Shown piece after piece: positions 21,501-33,400 of a stretch of 64,000 nucleotides of DNA. The notes beneath the pieces are model-generated. The model had not been told where the DNA came from, searched no databases, and saw only the letters and a program-made list of their open reading frames with translations. Within the stretch, counting starts at the first letter, position 1; each line of letters starts with the position of its first letter. The translations under genes were made by a program, and so were the position numbers. The stretch is from Opisthorchis felineus (taxonomy: Eukaryota > Platyhelminthes > Trematoda > Opisthorchiida > Opisthorchiidae): NCBI GenBank assembly GCA_004794785.1, contig SJOL01004064.1:19136-83135 (forward strand), written 5' to 3'.

Positions 21501-22597
21501 CATGTATGAAGCATGCAAATCTGTTAACCGAATCTACGTTTACACCGGTCGATGTGATCTACGCGCAACTTGCTGTCAAGCTCACGTTCCTACCATTCTT
21601 CACATGGTAGGCTGGCATCCGCTTCCGGATTGATGTTTCCTAGTGAAGTACACAGATGCGCTCCCGCGCATATAAGGTAATATCAGGTGCAGTTTGCGCT
21701 AAGCTACGTGAACAACCAACTGAACGCCCGGTACCTGGTTCAAACCCGGTGAATCAAATCGAAGAATGAACAGTAGAGGGTAGTCCTGAAGCCATCGGCA
21801 TGCTCAACAGATGGCCCGTAAAGGTTAAATCATGTGGAGACAACCGAGCAGTTGCAACCTACAGTGTATGTGGAGCGTAGGTCCGCATCGCGCATAAGGT
21901 TTATCGGTTGCACACACACCATTTCTACCGTAACAATCACAACACACTTTTTTCAGGGCATATTTCGTATGTGCTCTATATGTCAGCACTATGGTGTTAT
22001 TTTAGACTGTGCAATTGACCGATAAGGCGAGTAGCAATCTGTGTGCCAAATTTAAGCTCGCAGCGGCAATGAAAAGTGACTTGGGGAAATTTATATGACT
22101 GTCATGGTTTTGCACGTCAAAGTGGCTTTTGGCTGACCATAAACACCTGGTTTTCATGCGAGAAATTGACAAGATACGAATCCTCTCCATCCACTCTCCT
22201 GGTTGCGTGCGTTGACCTTGGCAGTTTGACAGTAGCTTAGTTCCTGTGTTCATACGTTTTGCGTGACAAATGGCGACGACACAAAATGCAGCGTCCTTAG
22301 AATACTGGGATTGCGTGGAATACTTTAAAAGGCACCAAAAACCTTATTCTATCTGGTGCTCATCTCCCCCAGGTTCAGGTACGATATGGTCAAGATTTTC
22401 CTCCGATTAACTTCATTTGGAAAATATGGTTCGACTGCTTTTCATATCCGCTACACTTCTTAGTGTAGTGTTGATAAGGCGGACAAAGCGATGACAATCC
22501 AACATTCTCACCGTAATTCGGGTCGATGTTGCTGAATACGCGAAACAATATGGACCAATTTTCCGTTGGAAATTCTGATATTTCATCACTGTCTCCA
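18535..22597. other. intergenic stretch between FNTA and LANCL
   Basis: About 4 kb in which I recognise no exon, SINE, retroelement domain or tandem repeat. Open frames are short and low-scoring on both strands. Confidence 0.4.
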
Positions 22598-22818
22598 TAC
22601 TACCGGGGCGGGGGCGAGATGGCTCAGTGGTTAGAGCGCGGACTTATTGACCAGAAGGTCCGTGGTTCGAACCCGACCTATGCCTCTCGACTTTTCCTGT
22701 CTAGGCTTGGGCAACCTGGCACTAATTCAGCCCTCATGCTTCCTTCGGGTGGCATGGCAGCTAGGCACCTAAAGGATGTTACAGCTGAACGATCATCTTT
22801 ATTATCTACTACCGAGGC
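22598..22818 (+). mobile_element. tRNA-derived SINE, copy 5, with target-site duplication
   Basis: A full-length plus-strand SINE (22610-22806) is bracketed by TACTACCGGGGC (22598-22609) and TACTACCGAGGC (22807-22818), a 12-bp target-site duplication with one mismatch. Confidence 0.88.
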
Positions 22819-23635
22819 AGAGTCAGTTCATGAAAAGCTCTTCTTGCATATGTTGACCTCCAAGTGACAACATCTCTCTCCAGACCGATCGTTCACAATC
22901 GACGTCCCGCTTCTATGGATATTACCTCACAACAGAGGATGAGACGAAGAACGATGCTATAAATTCTTCAGAAGAGCTCTTTTGAAGGGCTTACTGTGAA
23001 TTTTTACAAATGGTTCAGTACGAAAGGCGTTTTTTGTGGACTGTTCTGTCTCCCCCACCCAAAAGCTGGTCGCAACGTAACCCAATTGGATCCGAGTTTG
23101 CCACAGGTGGGTGCTTTAGTGCTGCTGAGGGCGGTGTTTCTAAAGCCACCAGCCCGAAAAATTCTGCTGTCTCAGCCTAGAAAGGGCACCCTGACCTTCA
23201 AATTTTCTCATGGCCTCAGCGTTGTTAACCTGTCCGGGTTTTTCATGTGTCCAAACATTGCCAAGCTCGGTGAACAAGCCAACTGAGACCTGACCAAGAG
23301 TCAATAACTATCCGGATTTGTTATTCTGCCTTGTATCTCGTTTGCTGTAAACTATAGGGTTTGGTTGCTTGAGTTAGTGAAACGTTTTTGGGAGAGAACA
23401 AGGACTAACTCGAACGTACTCACCCAAGGAGTTTCCTCCGAAATGATCCACACTTACAATGTTCCTGGGCTCAAGATCTCATTGTCGGTGGCAAATCAAA
23501 CGCTTAGTACACGGTTGCCGGTCACGAATCATTTAGATCGATGCTGCCTCGGCCTCCCGGTCAACTGAACGCCCAGAAACCCGAGTTGACCTTGCCAAAA
23601 ATACGTTCGCCAGAATGTCTAAGGGTTGTTGGTTG
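22819..23635. other. intergenic, nothing recognised
   Basis: No feature supported. Confidence 0.4.
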
Positions 23636-23810
23636 TTGATCAGCTGGCTGTTGATCTGTTCGCTGAGCTCGGGAATTGATTTGCAAACGTTTTATCGCCA
23701 AGTGCGTACTGGAACATCCTCATCCTTTGGTGACGAGACGTTTGCAAGTCAATTTCCAATCTCGGCGATTTCCAATCTACAACCGCCTGATCAATATCCA
23801 ATCAGTACAC
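23636..23810. repeat. inverted pair of hammerhead-like family 3 copies
   Basis: A minus-strand copy (23636-23703, with GGCGATAAAACGTTTGC read on the minus strand) abuts a plus-strand copy (23701-23810, GGTGACGAGACGTTTGCAAG). Together they could form a fold-back. Neither has a complete CTGATGA box. Confidence 0.5.
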
Positions 23811-24033
23811 CCGAGCTGCAAGTATTTCGACACGTTGTGAGCACCCACGGTTTTCGGACTACTCGCAGAATTTAAGTGGTTTGATTTGAAAAGGAAGATC
23901 CGGTCCGCTTCCGAAGTGTCTACACGACGCTTTCTGCTGAATCTACTGGGAACCGCCACATGCACTGATTCGTGCGATAAACGACGAAAATGGTCGATTT
24001 TTGGCTACTTACGGTTCCCAAACGACCGCGTGG

Positions 24034-24212
24034 ATCGTTCAGCTTTAACGCCCTTTCGGTTCCCAGCTGCCATGGCACCTGAAGGAAGCACGAGTGGTGA
24101 GGTGAATCCAGTTGTCCAAGCCCAGACAGGAACTGTCGAGATGCCGGGGTTGCGTTCGAACCATGGACCCTCCGGTTAGTAAGTCCGCCTTAGCCACTTA
24201 GCTATATCGAGT
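24034..24212 (-). mobile_element. tRNA-derived SINE, copy 6 (type B head)
   Basis: A minus-strand SINE, diverged, with the GATGCCGGGGTTGCG head subtype on the strand shown. It ends about 330 bp upstream of the LANCL start codon. Confidence 0.75.
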
Positions 24213-24485
24213 TCATGCATGGAAAAACTATCTAACTCACCCAGCATCCTTGAAACAGGTAAGAAAAGAAATGAGCACCTAAGAACTTGCGAGTTCTCAA
24301 TGTTCGAAATACTGCTCCAACTGCAGTTCAACAGTATGCCGGAATACACTTCTATATTACGTCATCCTTCACCCTCCAAGATATTGCAACGTATGTTCTC
24401 GATAAAAATTTCACTGTTTCCCTACCGCTAGATTTTCAGTGAGGCACGAATCATGTTCTCATGCACCTGTCATGAGCATAATTTA

Positions 24486-24508
24486 CTATATATATATATA
24501 TATATATC
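24486..24508. repeat. (TA)n microsatellite upstream of LANCL
   Basis: About 11 TA units ending 36 bp before the LANCL start codon, so possibly inside the 5' untranslated region or promoter. Confidence 0.9.
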
Positions 24509-24544
24509 ATTATGATCCGCTTTACTTTTCAGTTCCTCTAAGCC

Positions 24545-24664
24545 ATGAGTGTTCGCTGTTTCCAGAATCCTTACAATGATGTGACGGATCCAAGACAGCC
24601 TTTAGTTATCAGCCCAGAATTTTCTATGCAGCAAGCTTTGGAATGTATACAAAATTGCTTCAAG
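24545..24664 (+). CDS. LANCL: LanC-like protein (LANCL), exon 1
   Basis: LANCL proteins are eukaryotic relatives of bacterial lanthionine cyclases. They are toroidal, zinc-dependent and bind glutathione. Exon 1 encodes 40 residues from the ATG at 24545: MSVRCFQNPYNDV matches the FPNPYxDY start of animal LANCL1/2, and SPEFSMQQALECIQNCFK matches the helix ending in K before exon 2. The donor is AAG|gtaatt, phase 0. Five exons in the window give about 300 residues in one continuous frame, through the first zinc-ligand motif. Similarity does not let me decide firmly between LANCL1, 2 and 3. Confidence 0.9.
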
Positions 24665-26235
24665 GTAATTTTTTCCGGCCTTTCCGCTTTTACGTTCCTT
24701 TCTGCTGTCGCCTTCCCCAAGGATTGCCCCTCATGGTCTTCACGACAGAAGCCCGTATCATGCTCACTTCTACCTGCAATACACCTAGCCGATGTCCCCC
24801 CATTTCTCCTAGACTATGACCATAACTCAGACACAGGTCTTGTTAGCCAAAATATTGTTCCACAGTTTTTGGGTTTTGGGGCCATAGCAGCCTTGATTGC
24901 CGATTTCAATCAGCTCCTTTCTCCCATCATCTCGTCATCCCGCTCCTGCGGTTGGACTTACGGATTCTTCGTGAGTGTATGCCTCTGTGCACTCTCCCAA
25001 ACTATAAAACTTTGTCTTTTATGGGCTGAGGAAAGCCACCAGTGATCTCTGCTCCCGTTTGTTTGGTAAAATCTCCATCTGAACCAGTGTTGACAGTGTT
25101 TGTTGACACATTGAGTCGTGGTGATGGTTAATTTTGAAATAAACAGTGCAGTAAGGTAGAAATCTTTCTCCGAACACCGTATAATTAAACCCAGGAGTTT
25201 TTCTATTTACGCTGGTAAGTTATACTCTTTTACAATCATAAATTGCTCTCCGGACTGTCTGATGCAACCGTAGCGATCCAGAAAGTACGTGAGGACGTGC
25301 GGACAGCCTGAGGTTATAACACGCTTTTAATATAAACTACTGCCCAGCTCGTAAGTAGCTTCTTTTCTTTGCTTCTAACGCTGATGCAATGCACACGGCT
25401 GCTGTTTGGCCACTTAGGTCGGATCAGAAATCGTCCCTAGTGGATATTGTTGTGAAAAGTCGGGTATCTTCGACGTGGCAGTCATTTTTTTGGATTAGTA
25501 CTTACCAAAACGGTTATGTTCGGAAAAGCAAGAGGGTCTACTTTTCCGTCGCTAGTGGTCCACCACTCAAACTAAAGCGGGTTATTTTAAACCTGCGCAT
25601 CACTTGGACAAAAGTTTCTAACTTTGCTTATTTTTCTAGACTACGAGATGTATCAATAATTTTGCTAATAACTCGGTTGTGCGTGGAAATTGTTATCAGT
25701 CGTGACCGCTATCGATTAGCTGCTGGTTGTCATGATTTCTGGCTTATTAACGGTTCTCAAAAAGTCTTGTGACTGTGTACCAATGCGGTACACAGAAGTA
25801 GCTCACCGATGACATGGTGTCATGCAAGCCTAGCAAACCATCGTCTGAAAAGTAAGGGACTGTGAATCTTCTGTTAGGAGAAATCCTACAAAAACAGTGA
25901 CACGTGTTTTCTCAGCTTACGCCCAAACTCAATTCATGTCGTGCACTTCTTGAGAGGGTTCTCCCATCGACCATTTAGCCGGTACACGTAACATATCTGT
26001 TCATGGTTGAGAAATTCGCCTCAACAGTTGACTGTGTTCCCTTCACAGTTAGTTGGTGTTCTATTAATTTTTAGCACCCTTCTGTACCAGTACGTGTCGA
26101 TACAGGACGTTCCTAAATGATGCGTTCTGGTTCCGCTTTGAGGTCATTGCAGCCAGCGATAGAAGGCGTTATACCAGATTTGTCTGGATCTGGCTGATGA
26201 CCTCGATTGTCTATAACGGATCCAAGTTTTTGCTA
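24665..26235. other. LANCL intron 1, 5' part
   Basis: No recognisable repeat or exon in this stretch. Confidence 0.4.
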
Positions 26236-26330
26236 GTTGATCAGGTGGCTGTTGATTTGTTCGCCGAGCTTGGTACCTGCAAATGTTTCATCACCAATCA
26301 GGGTGAAATCATCAGTGCGCAACTGAGTGG
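26236..26330 (-). ncRNA. hammerhead-like family 3, best copy
   Basis: On the minus strand GCGCA, CTGATGA (26315-26309), TT, stem TCACC / GGTGA with loop CTGATT, T, GAAAC, then a short stem III region. It lies about 550 bp downstream, in the same orientation, of a Penelope-like GIY-YIG remnant (26850-27180), which suggests it is the 3' end of that element. Hammerheads are known at the ends of Penelope-like elements. Confidence 0.5.
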
Positions 26331-26849
26331 GTACTTACTCTTTGCATGCTTGGTTTTATATAGTTTTCAAAGACTGTCCGAAATCTACTGATGTGATTGG
26401 CTAATTTGAAAGCATCATTCTCGCAAGCTCAAAAGCCCGCTTGCGATTTGTGTAGCGTTGTGGCCTGCATTCATCGAATTCGACTGATGCGTTCAGTGGC
26501 TTCTTTCTGATAACTTTTGCCCTCGTTCCGATTGGTCAGATTCCAATTCGTGTTGCGTCGTGTTCTGACTTCTTTGAATTTCGTCGGTTCTTATCGTGGC
26601 TCCTATTTTTATTACTCTTCTTTTGTTTGCTTGGTCCATCTTCAATCTCCATTGTGCTGCGGTCAGATTTTCTTAAGTTTGCTTGACTGGCTGCGCTTTT
26701 ATGCTTGATGTAGTTATTCCTCTTGTGTTGGAAGAGTTATCCACCTTCAGTCGGTCATTTAGGTACCTTTCTTTGTCAAAGGGTCCTCCATTATTTTTTC
26801 AGTTTGACCCTTTTATTTCTTCGTTGAATGAACTCTCGCCAGCCTCATT

Positions 26850-27180
26850 CATCTCTTGGAATCGGATCTGCCTTCTCTTCCTCTACGTGTCTCCTCCGCT
26901 TTTGAGCCCTGTGATGTTGGTGTCCTTTTGTCCTTGTTGGTTGATAGATCGGGTCAGTTTCACAATGTTTGTTGATGGCTTTTTTGGTAGGGTTCCACAC
27001 TTCCATGAATTCACATCCGTTGTTCTTGCTTAGGCTAGTGTGTGAACATTGTTCTAATCGATTTCGTATCCATCCCGATCTTCCTGCACGGAGATGCTTG
27101 AGAGTTTCTTTAAGTAGCAAGTTTTTTAGTCTGGTAGAAAGCGGCTTCCTGTCTGTCCCATATAGTGTTTGTTTTAAAAT
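26850..27180 (-). pseudogene. Penelope-like element: GIY-YIG endonuclease end
   Basis: The minus strand reads LYGTDRKPLSTRLKNLLLKE, then GCEFMEVWNPTKKAINKHCE and TDPIYQPTR. The conserved pattern is Y-x-G-x-T-x-R-x-L-x-x-R followed by the acidic-Phe motif EFxExW and INKHxxxDPxYQ of Penelope-type GIY-YIG domains. No start codon and no RT domain remain upstream. A minus-strand SINE fragment begins at 27181. Confidence 0.65.
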
Positions 27181-27315
27181 CGTTCAGCTATAACACCCTT
27201 TCGGTGCCCAGTTGCCATACCACCCAAAGGAAGCACGAAGGCTTGGATGCTGCCAGGTTGTCCAAGCCTAGACATGGGAAGTCGAGATGGGTTCAAACCA
27301 CGGATCTTCCGGTCA
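27181..27315 (-). mobile_element. tRNA-derived SINE, copy 7, 5'-truncated
   Basis: The SINE 3' body and B box are present on the minus strand. The A-box end is missing beyond about 27315. Confidence 0.75.
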
Positions 27316-27479
27316 GTTGTATTATGCTGTCGTAACAATCTTACAGTCATTTCCGAAATGCTTTTGATGTACGGAAGCTTGGTAAGAGCCGAGGTATATA
27401 TAATACTGGGCTCGCACCTTCGTGGATGTACGCGAAACTTGTATGCACCGATTCTGGAGAATATTTATTTCAGATATGT

Positions 27480-27840
27480 CCTATGATCTCTCCCATGGTA
27501 ATCCACAGAACGTGGGATCCATCACCTACTGAAATATTGCCGGAGCAAACTTGACCCCAGAAGGCAGTAACGCTAATGGCCTCAGTGTATATTGGTGGTG
27601 AGCAGTTCTGTGGAATGCTCCTCGATTACCACCTATTAGTATGAGTCGGGAAGACCGACTTTGGGAAATATCTCTCCTTCGTTTAGATTTATGAATGAAT
27701 CTTCTGAAACTAGCATACGATATTCGTGCACTTCTGATGCTTTGTTTTGTCCAGTCGAAAAATCAGCCCAACTGCCGTTGGCTTTTTTGATAACTACATT
27801 AGATGCGACCCACAATGAATAGGTCGCTGTACTGGTAGCG
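27480..27840 (-). pseudogene. gypsy RT fragment (second gypsy family)
   Basis: The minus strand gives WVASNVVIKKANGSWADFST, GQNKASEVHEYRM, NEGEIFPKVGLPDSY, two stops, VVIEEHSTELLTTNIH, then LLPSGVKFAPAIFQ. These align with the gypsy RT blocks WaSPiVvVkKaNGk...ADFStGlNkaLe...FsKlDLsdAY and LPFGVKsAPAIFQ. This is a different family from the copies at 0.4-5.9 kb. Confidence 0.75.
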
Positions 27841-29045
27841 CCAATCGAGGTTCCGCTCTGCTGAGTTATACATCTGCTGCCTGAAAAGAAGCATTCAGTA
27901 CTGGCCTCTGGGCCCACACCTGGGGGCGCATATGCAACGTAGCCTTCACCTTAGAACCATTTCAAGACCCTTTACAGAAATATTAGGCCACTTAGACTTA
28001 AACTGTGATTAAAATTCTACACTGTCTTTAAAAGTTACTGGTGCAACCGAACAAAGGTTACTGGTGGAAATATCGAAAAATTACCTTAGTGTCAGTGTGC
28101 AACTGACACTTCCTTCTCTCCCCTTCTTTATCGGTGAGCGGGAACGACTCTATGAATTGCATATGGTTTTTCGTTGACACGGATAATGATTGGGAAGGCT
28201 AAACGAGGACGCGATTGAGCATCCTTGTTGAACACTATTATTCTCTGGAGGAAGCCGTTGGAGAGACTCCGTACACGCACTGCATAGCTAAATAGTGCTT
28301 CCACAAAGAAGACTGAAATTGGCATGAGAAAATCGTTTTCGGATGGGCGCTTACTGGCTTCACTAGGGTAAGGGTATCGTGCGTACTCATCTGCCTTGTG
28401 AAGTGGGTTGCATTTCGAGGGATAGAAATGGGTTAACCCTATAGCTGTAACTGTAACTCAAGCCCTGAAACTGAACACCCTGTTGTCTATCTCCTATTGA
28501 CTGATTCACAACGTGATCTTTGTTCAGGTTTGTCGCTCTCAGGAGACATCTGTTCTTCACTTTGAGCATAATTGGTTTTCATTTCTACTCTCCGGGATCT
28601 CATCCCGAACTTTTCTTCTTAAACCGCACTAACACTTGGTAAACTGAGCTCCACTTAATGTGTGGTTCGATATCTGAAGGATGCAACAGTTGTACGGGTT
28701 TTCCCCATCTGATCAATATTCACCAGCTGGCTGAATCCATAAATTGCGTACCTCGATGTCACGTAGTATTTATTATAGCAATCTGATCCTGTTTTTACAC
28801 CCGAAAGCTGACATTGCTTTCGCAACTTTATCGATCTTCAGTCCTGTATGCGCGTGATGATTACCCATACTTGATTCGATCCCCTGTGCCAAGAAATTGT
28901 CGGATTGTTCTTCGTAGTAGTTTTCTTTAACAAGCGCCTGCCACCGACGGGTGGATACCGCCAATCCTGAGGGATCCATTTGCTAATTACCTAGTGTTTT
29001 GAAGTCACAGAGGATAATACACAAAAACTTTTAGATCGGTGAATG
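27841..29045. other. LANCL intron 1, middle
   Basis: Nothing I can identify apart from an open minus-strand stretch continuing the gypsy fragment to about 27955. Confidence 0.35.
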
Positions 29046-29147
29046 AGCTTAGAAGGCTTGGGTAACCTGGCAGTATCCCAGCCTTCGTGCTTCCATCGGG
29101 TGGCAAGGTGGCTAGGCGCCCAAAGGGTGTTACGGCTGGAGGATTTA
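29046..29147 (+). mobile_element. tRNA-derived SINE, copy 8, 5'-truncated
   Basis: Only the body and 3' end remain (CTTGGGTAACCTGGCAGTATC to GGGTGTTACGGCTGGA). The tRNA head is absent. Confidence 0.75.
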
Positions 29148-29256
29148 TTTTTTAAGATTTTATAGGTGCAAACTTAACGGTAGCTGCCTCGGTCGGAGCA
29201 CAGAATTCGCAGAATTGCATAACGATTTGGTTTTCAAGGAAGACTTACCTGAATCC

Positions 29257-29356
29257 CATAAGGTTGACAGAAACTCGGAGACTACGCCTACCCGATGAGT
29301 CCTAGGAAGGGTGAAACGTTTTGTGGGCTGTTGGAGAGTTTTCAGCAACCTTCATG
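29257..29356 (+). ncRNA. hammerhead repeat family 2, copy c
   Basis: Terminal arms CATAAGGTTG and CAACCTTCATG; GCCTAC, CCGATGA (29292-29298), a diverged stem II, GAAA (29313-29316), then GTGGGC pairing with GCCTAC. The stem III palindrome is damaged (ACGTTTT). Confidence 0.5.
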
Positions 29357-30051
29357 CAGATATCACAGAACTGTTCACTCTCTGGCTACTCAGTAAGCCC
29401 AGAAGGAGATCAGACTTATCGTCTAGCTATGATGCTCGTGTTTAACTCCAAGTCATCGACTTGCTAATCATCAACTTCTTTGTGAGGAATCAAGAAATAT
29501 AATGAGGACAAACAGCCAAATTCATATACACTCACTCTTTTCTGTTGCCAGTTGACTCCCTACACTTTCTGCATGTTTGTACCAAGAATCTAATATTCCA
29601 TGCTATCCGATTGCTTCAGGGCGTTTGTCTCTATTGTTATGTTGCTTTATTTTGCATACTGAGGTCTGCATTCTCATCTCTGCCTACAGTTTTGTTTCTT
29701 GTTTCCCAATCAAGACAATTATGGAAAAGAGCTTGATAGGATCGGGGAATTAGGCAACTTCTAATTAATCCCATTACTCGTTGTTTGGTTGTCAGCCTCC
29801 AAAAAATCGATGATGTCCAATCAGTAGAATGTCATGTTTTAAGTTCACTGAGTATGGAAAATGTTTGGATGAAAACTCGTTCTGGGTGGTGAACATTCAG
29901 GACACGCTTTGCATTAACATCTGGTTCAACAAGTAAGATAATGGAACCGCGCCTTTTGAACTTGCTTTAGTGAACCTCTCACTCCTTCGCAATAGGCCTC
30001 GAACCTGTGACAGTGGTTTCACCACCAGTGACTTATCCATGGTGATCTCAA

Positions 30052-30053
<2 letters not shown>
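29357..30053. other. LANCL intron 1, 3' part
   Basis: No feature seen. Confidence 0.35.

Positions 30054-30092
<39 letters not shown>
30054..30092. repeat. (TA)n microsatellite
   Basis: About 19 TA units, 117 bp before LANCL exon 2. Confidence 0.9.
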
Positions 30093-30096
<4 letters not shown>

Positions 30097-30209
30097 GATA
30101 TAGTGCCACTTATCCGAAGAGGCTCTCAGTTACAAACATCCAGATTTCAGCTTGATTTAACAGATATTTTCCTAACGGTTGGACAACCGGTTTCATCTCC
30201 ATTTTGCAG

Positions 30210-30476
30210 AATTGTCCACCCAGTCCTCGCACGTTTGATGGCTGTCTTTACACCGGGTACATTGGTATTGCCTGGGCTGCACTCGACATCACTCGACACG
30301 CGAATGTTCCCTCGACAGTCCGCTCGGTGCTGCTAGGCAATGCAAAACATCTAGTCGAAGCCGCACTTCGATCGGTTCAGGAACAGTCAAATGCTCGACG
30401 AATGAACAAAGAAGATTGCTTGTCGATACTTCTGGGACAGCCTGGAATCTGGATAACAGCTGTTATGCTTTACCAG
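30210..30476 (+). CDS. LANCL: LANCL, exon 2
   Basis: Acceptor ttttgcag ends at 30209; donor CAG|gtactg; 89 codons, phase 0 at both ends. RTFDGCLYTGYIGIAWAALD matches the first GxxG toroid repeat of LANCL (TGYTGWAGIAvLyLhLyd), and LSILLGQPGIWITAVMLYQ matches the second (FLCGdaGplAvaavlYh). The inner-helix glycines of both repeats are present. Confidence 0.93.
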
Positions 30477-33400
30477 GTACTGTTGCTTTAATTTTTTACG
30501 GGGAGGGGTGCTCAGTTGGAGGTAATCAAGTCTATTCCTAGTTCTTCCTGAATTTTATAGTTCTTTGAGTTCAATATGCTACAGCAGGACGTCGCGAAAG
30601 CATGATAATTCAAGGGGAATAGTCATGTGGAAGGCGGTTAGTTGGCCTCTTCTGGAAGTGTCATCTCTTTCTTGAATGACGGGACCTTCCAGTGACGGCT
30701 TATTATAGATAATTAGGGCTTGGGCAGGCTTTCGCCGCTCAGTGAACTCATAGTTGCAAACAGCGCTCATTGAAATTGAGCTGCGAATTCAGCGATCTTG
30801 CCTGACTATCAGGGAGTAATACAGTATGCTACAACCTCACCTCATCTTAGGCCGCATGACTTCAGTCCCATGAGATCTGTCTTGAAGTCAGTGCCGTCTG
30901 AGGGATTACTCACCAACTCTAAACAGCTCAAGATGTGCCCCAATGGAAAATCCTCTCCGAACAAAAAACAGGATTAAAAAGTCGAGCACTGGATCGTCAT
31001 AAATTCCAACAATAAATAAATATCTAAGTTCTGTGTGACACCTTCAGTAGTTGTGGGCCATAAACCATGGGTTTTATCCATATTTCGCCATTACTACATT
31101 TTTATCCCTCTACAGAGATCGTCCTTGTTTCTATCGGTCTCTTGAAACTCCATCCAGCGGTCGACCTCCCAGAATAAACCATACCTCCAGAGGAACCACT
31201 CCTCTTCGGTTTCTTTAGGTGGGCGCTACTGAGACAACAACTGCTATGCACATTTTCCTGTCTGGAGCAACCAACTAAGAGTACCACGTGTTCCCTTTTT
31301 GTAGGCGTGTGGGCCGGGTTAGTACCGCATGTAGATAAGGGCCACGGGTGAGACCTGCGCACTGCGTGCGGGTGCTCGATGGATGCACAGGCTGAGAAGC
31401 AAAGGTTCCACACATCTCCTTCTAAACCGGATACCCTATTAGTTTGAACTTGTATTACACCAGTACTAGATGATACTTTTGTGGAACTGGCGTACGGAAT
31501 TTCATGGAACTGATGAATCATCGGTGCTTCTTTGAGCCAACCTTTTGCTCTCTACGACTGACTGATTGACCCTGTCTATGGCACTCTTCACTAACGGTAG
31601 CTATTGTTATACCGTCATAACCGGTAGAGAATATCCTATTTTCCGGCTACATCGTCATCAAGGAGGTTAGTCAAACCAAGGAATATTTTATAAATTGCAG
31701 CGGTTATCTAAACATCGGAAAGCAATTGTTTGTCGAGCTAATTGCGGAAAGGAAGTGGTAAAAATTTCCTGGTAACCTGTTTTCATCCCGCCTTCAAACC
31801 CACTCTTCGTTCAGCTCAGCGATAAAACACTAGCTACTGGTAAAAAGGCTACAATGGGTACCCACACTTGAATTTTCCGTTTTCCGTGTCAGTGATTGAC
31901 TAACCGACTACATCAAAACCGTTTTGTTTCTGTGAACCGAAAGGATACTGCAGCTGAACGACCTGATTTCCAAACCTTTGCAACCGATTACTTTGCTCCA
32001 TCATTTTGCTCAGTTCAGGAGCTGAGATCAGTCTGATCAGCCAGTAATTCTCACTCTCCTTCCCACTGTTTAACTATTGCCACCTGGTATAGGCCACAAG
32101 TCTGGGTGAGCGTGACGAAAATAAACTGTGGCAGCTCATCTTGAAGTTGGATCATTGGATTCGAACCTCTAAAACCGATCGTTCACTTTAAGCATAAGTG
32201 ATCATTAGTGTCCACTACTCATCACCGTTTACTTGCCTACTTTCTTCCGCTCTTGACTGGATTATGCACACACTTGAGGCTATTAACAAGAGTCTGGATA
32301 CGTGGGTTCTACAACCCTCACGTCAGCCCTGTTCCTAGTCATCTTCCTCCTTCTCTCTAATTCAGTTAAGGATTGACATGATTTTACGTACTCTTTAGCT
32401 CTCACTCGTCAGTTAGGTCGTACGAATCAAGGGAATCTCGATCGCTTCGTTCTCTACACCCATCCTCTTTATGGCACTTGTAATTTCGTTTGTTCCTGTA
32501 CGTCTTTCATGAAGTTTTTGCTTGTCGATGATTCTACACTCCTCAGTTGCAAAACTCATAACGTTGTATGACTAGGTGAATCAAATTAGATTTGATGAGA
32601 CACTGACTACAGGACATCAGTTTTTTGGAAGGGTGAGAATTTGGCTACATTTCAACTGCATTCAACCTTCGAAGGAGTACTTTGTTCTGAAGAGTTGTTC
32701 CCGAAACAGAATGGGAAAATTTAAATCTTTGACGATAGTTAGGTATCCCGACGCAAGCGATCTGGCCAATCACTTTCAACGACCTCCTTCAACCGATTAA
32801 ATATGTTCTATTTAAATTGACATCGTTCACCAAAACCATAATGATTTCAAGTCTTTATGCGAATGTAGACTCTCTCTCACTCGGAAAGGTGAAGCAAATT
32901 CGACTGGGTGCTTTGTCTCAGTCAACTGCCGTGTGATGGGGGACCGTGGCCTTTTGACCGGTTCCAGTTAGAGTAAAATTCAGGTGGTCATGTGGCAGGG
33001 CTAAAATGTACTTCGGTACACTCCGCAGCTCAGTTCTCCGGGCAGTTTCCCCATTATATAATGCATTGCAGTTGCATGTGAATCAGTGGACTCAGTGGTT
33101 TTTGGATAGTATCTACCTTGGCAATCTGGTGAGCGGTGAAAGCATCAACTTTGTGTGTGCTGTGATCCCCGGTTGTGCAGCAGCGTCACAAACCCATCTT
33201 GGCATCACATCTAGCATCCTTCTTGAGGAACTCATGAGGCTGTCACCGTCGTGGGAGATATCAAGAAACAGTAACTATCAGTTGTTACTCTTTCGTGCTG
33301 CTAATAGTAAAATGCTTCTCGCTGAAGCCATCTGAATCGTTCATGAAATGTGAAACGGTTTTGGGCGGCTGAAGTGTCCGAGGTACATACTTGCCTTGTC

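Noticed and set aside
22526..22867. 113-codon open frame across the SINE
   Set aside because: The reading is the SINE itself (MAQWLERGLIDQKVRGSNPT); such frames recur at every plus-strand copy and are not proteins.
31102..31521. 139-codon minus-strand open frame in LANCL intron 2
   Set aside because: No recognisable domain or splice context and no repeat copy elsewhere in the window.
33006..33335. 109-codon plus-strand open frame in LANCL intron 2
   Set aside because: It has an ATG and fair composition, but I recognise no family and see no flanking splice or promoter signals.
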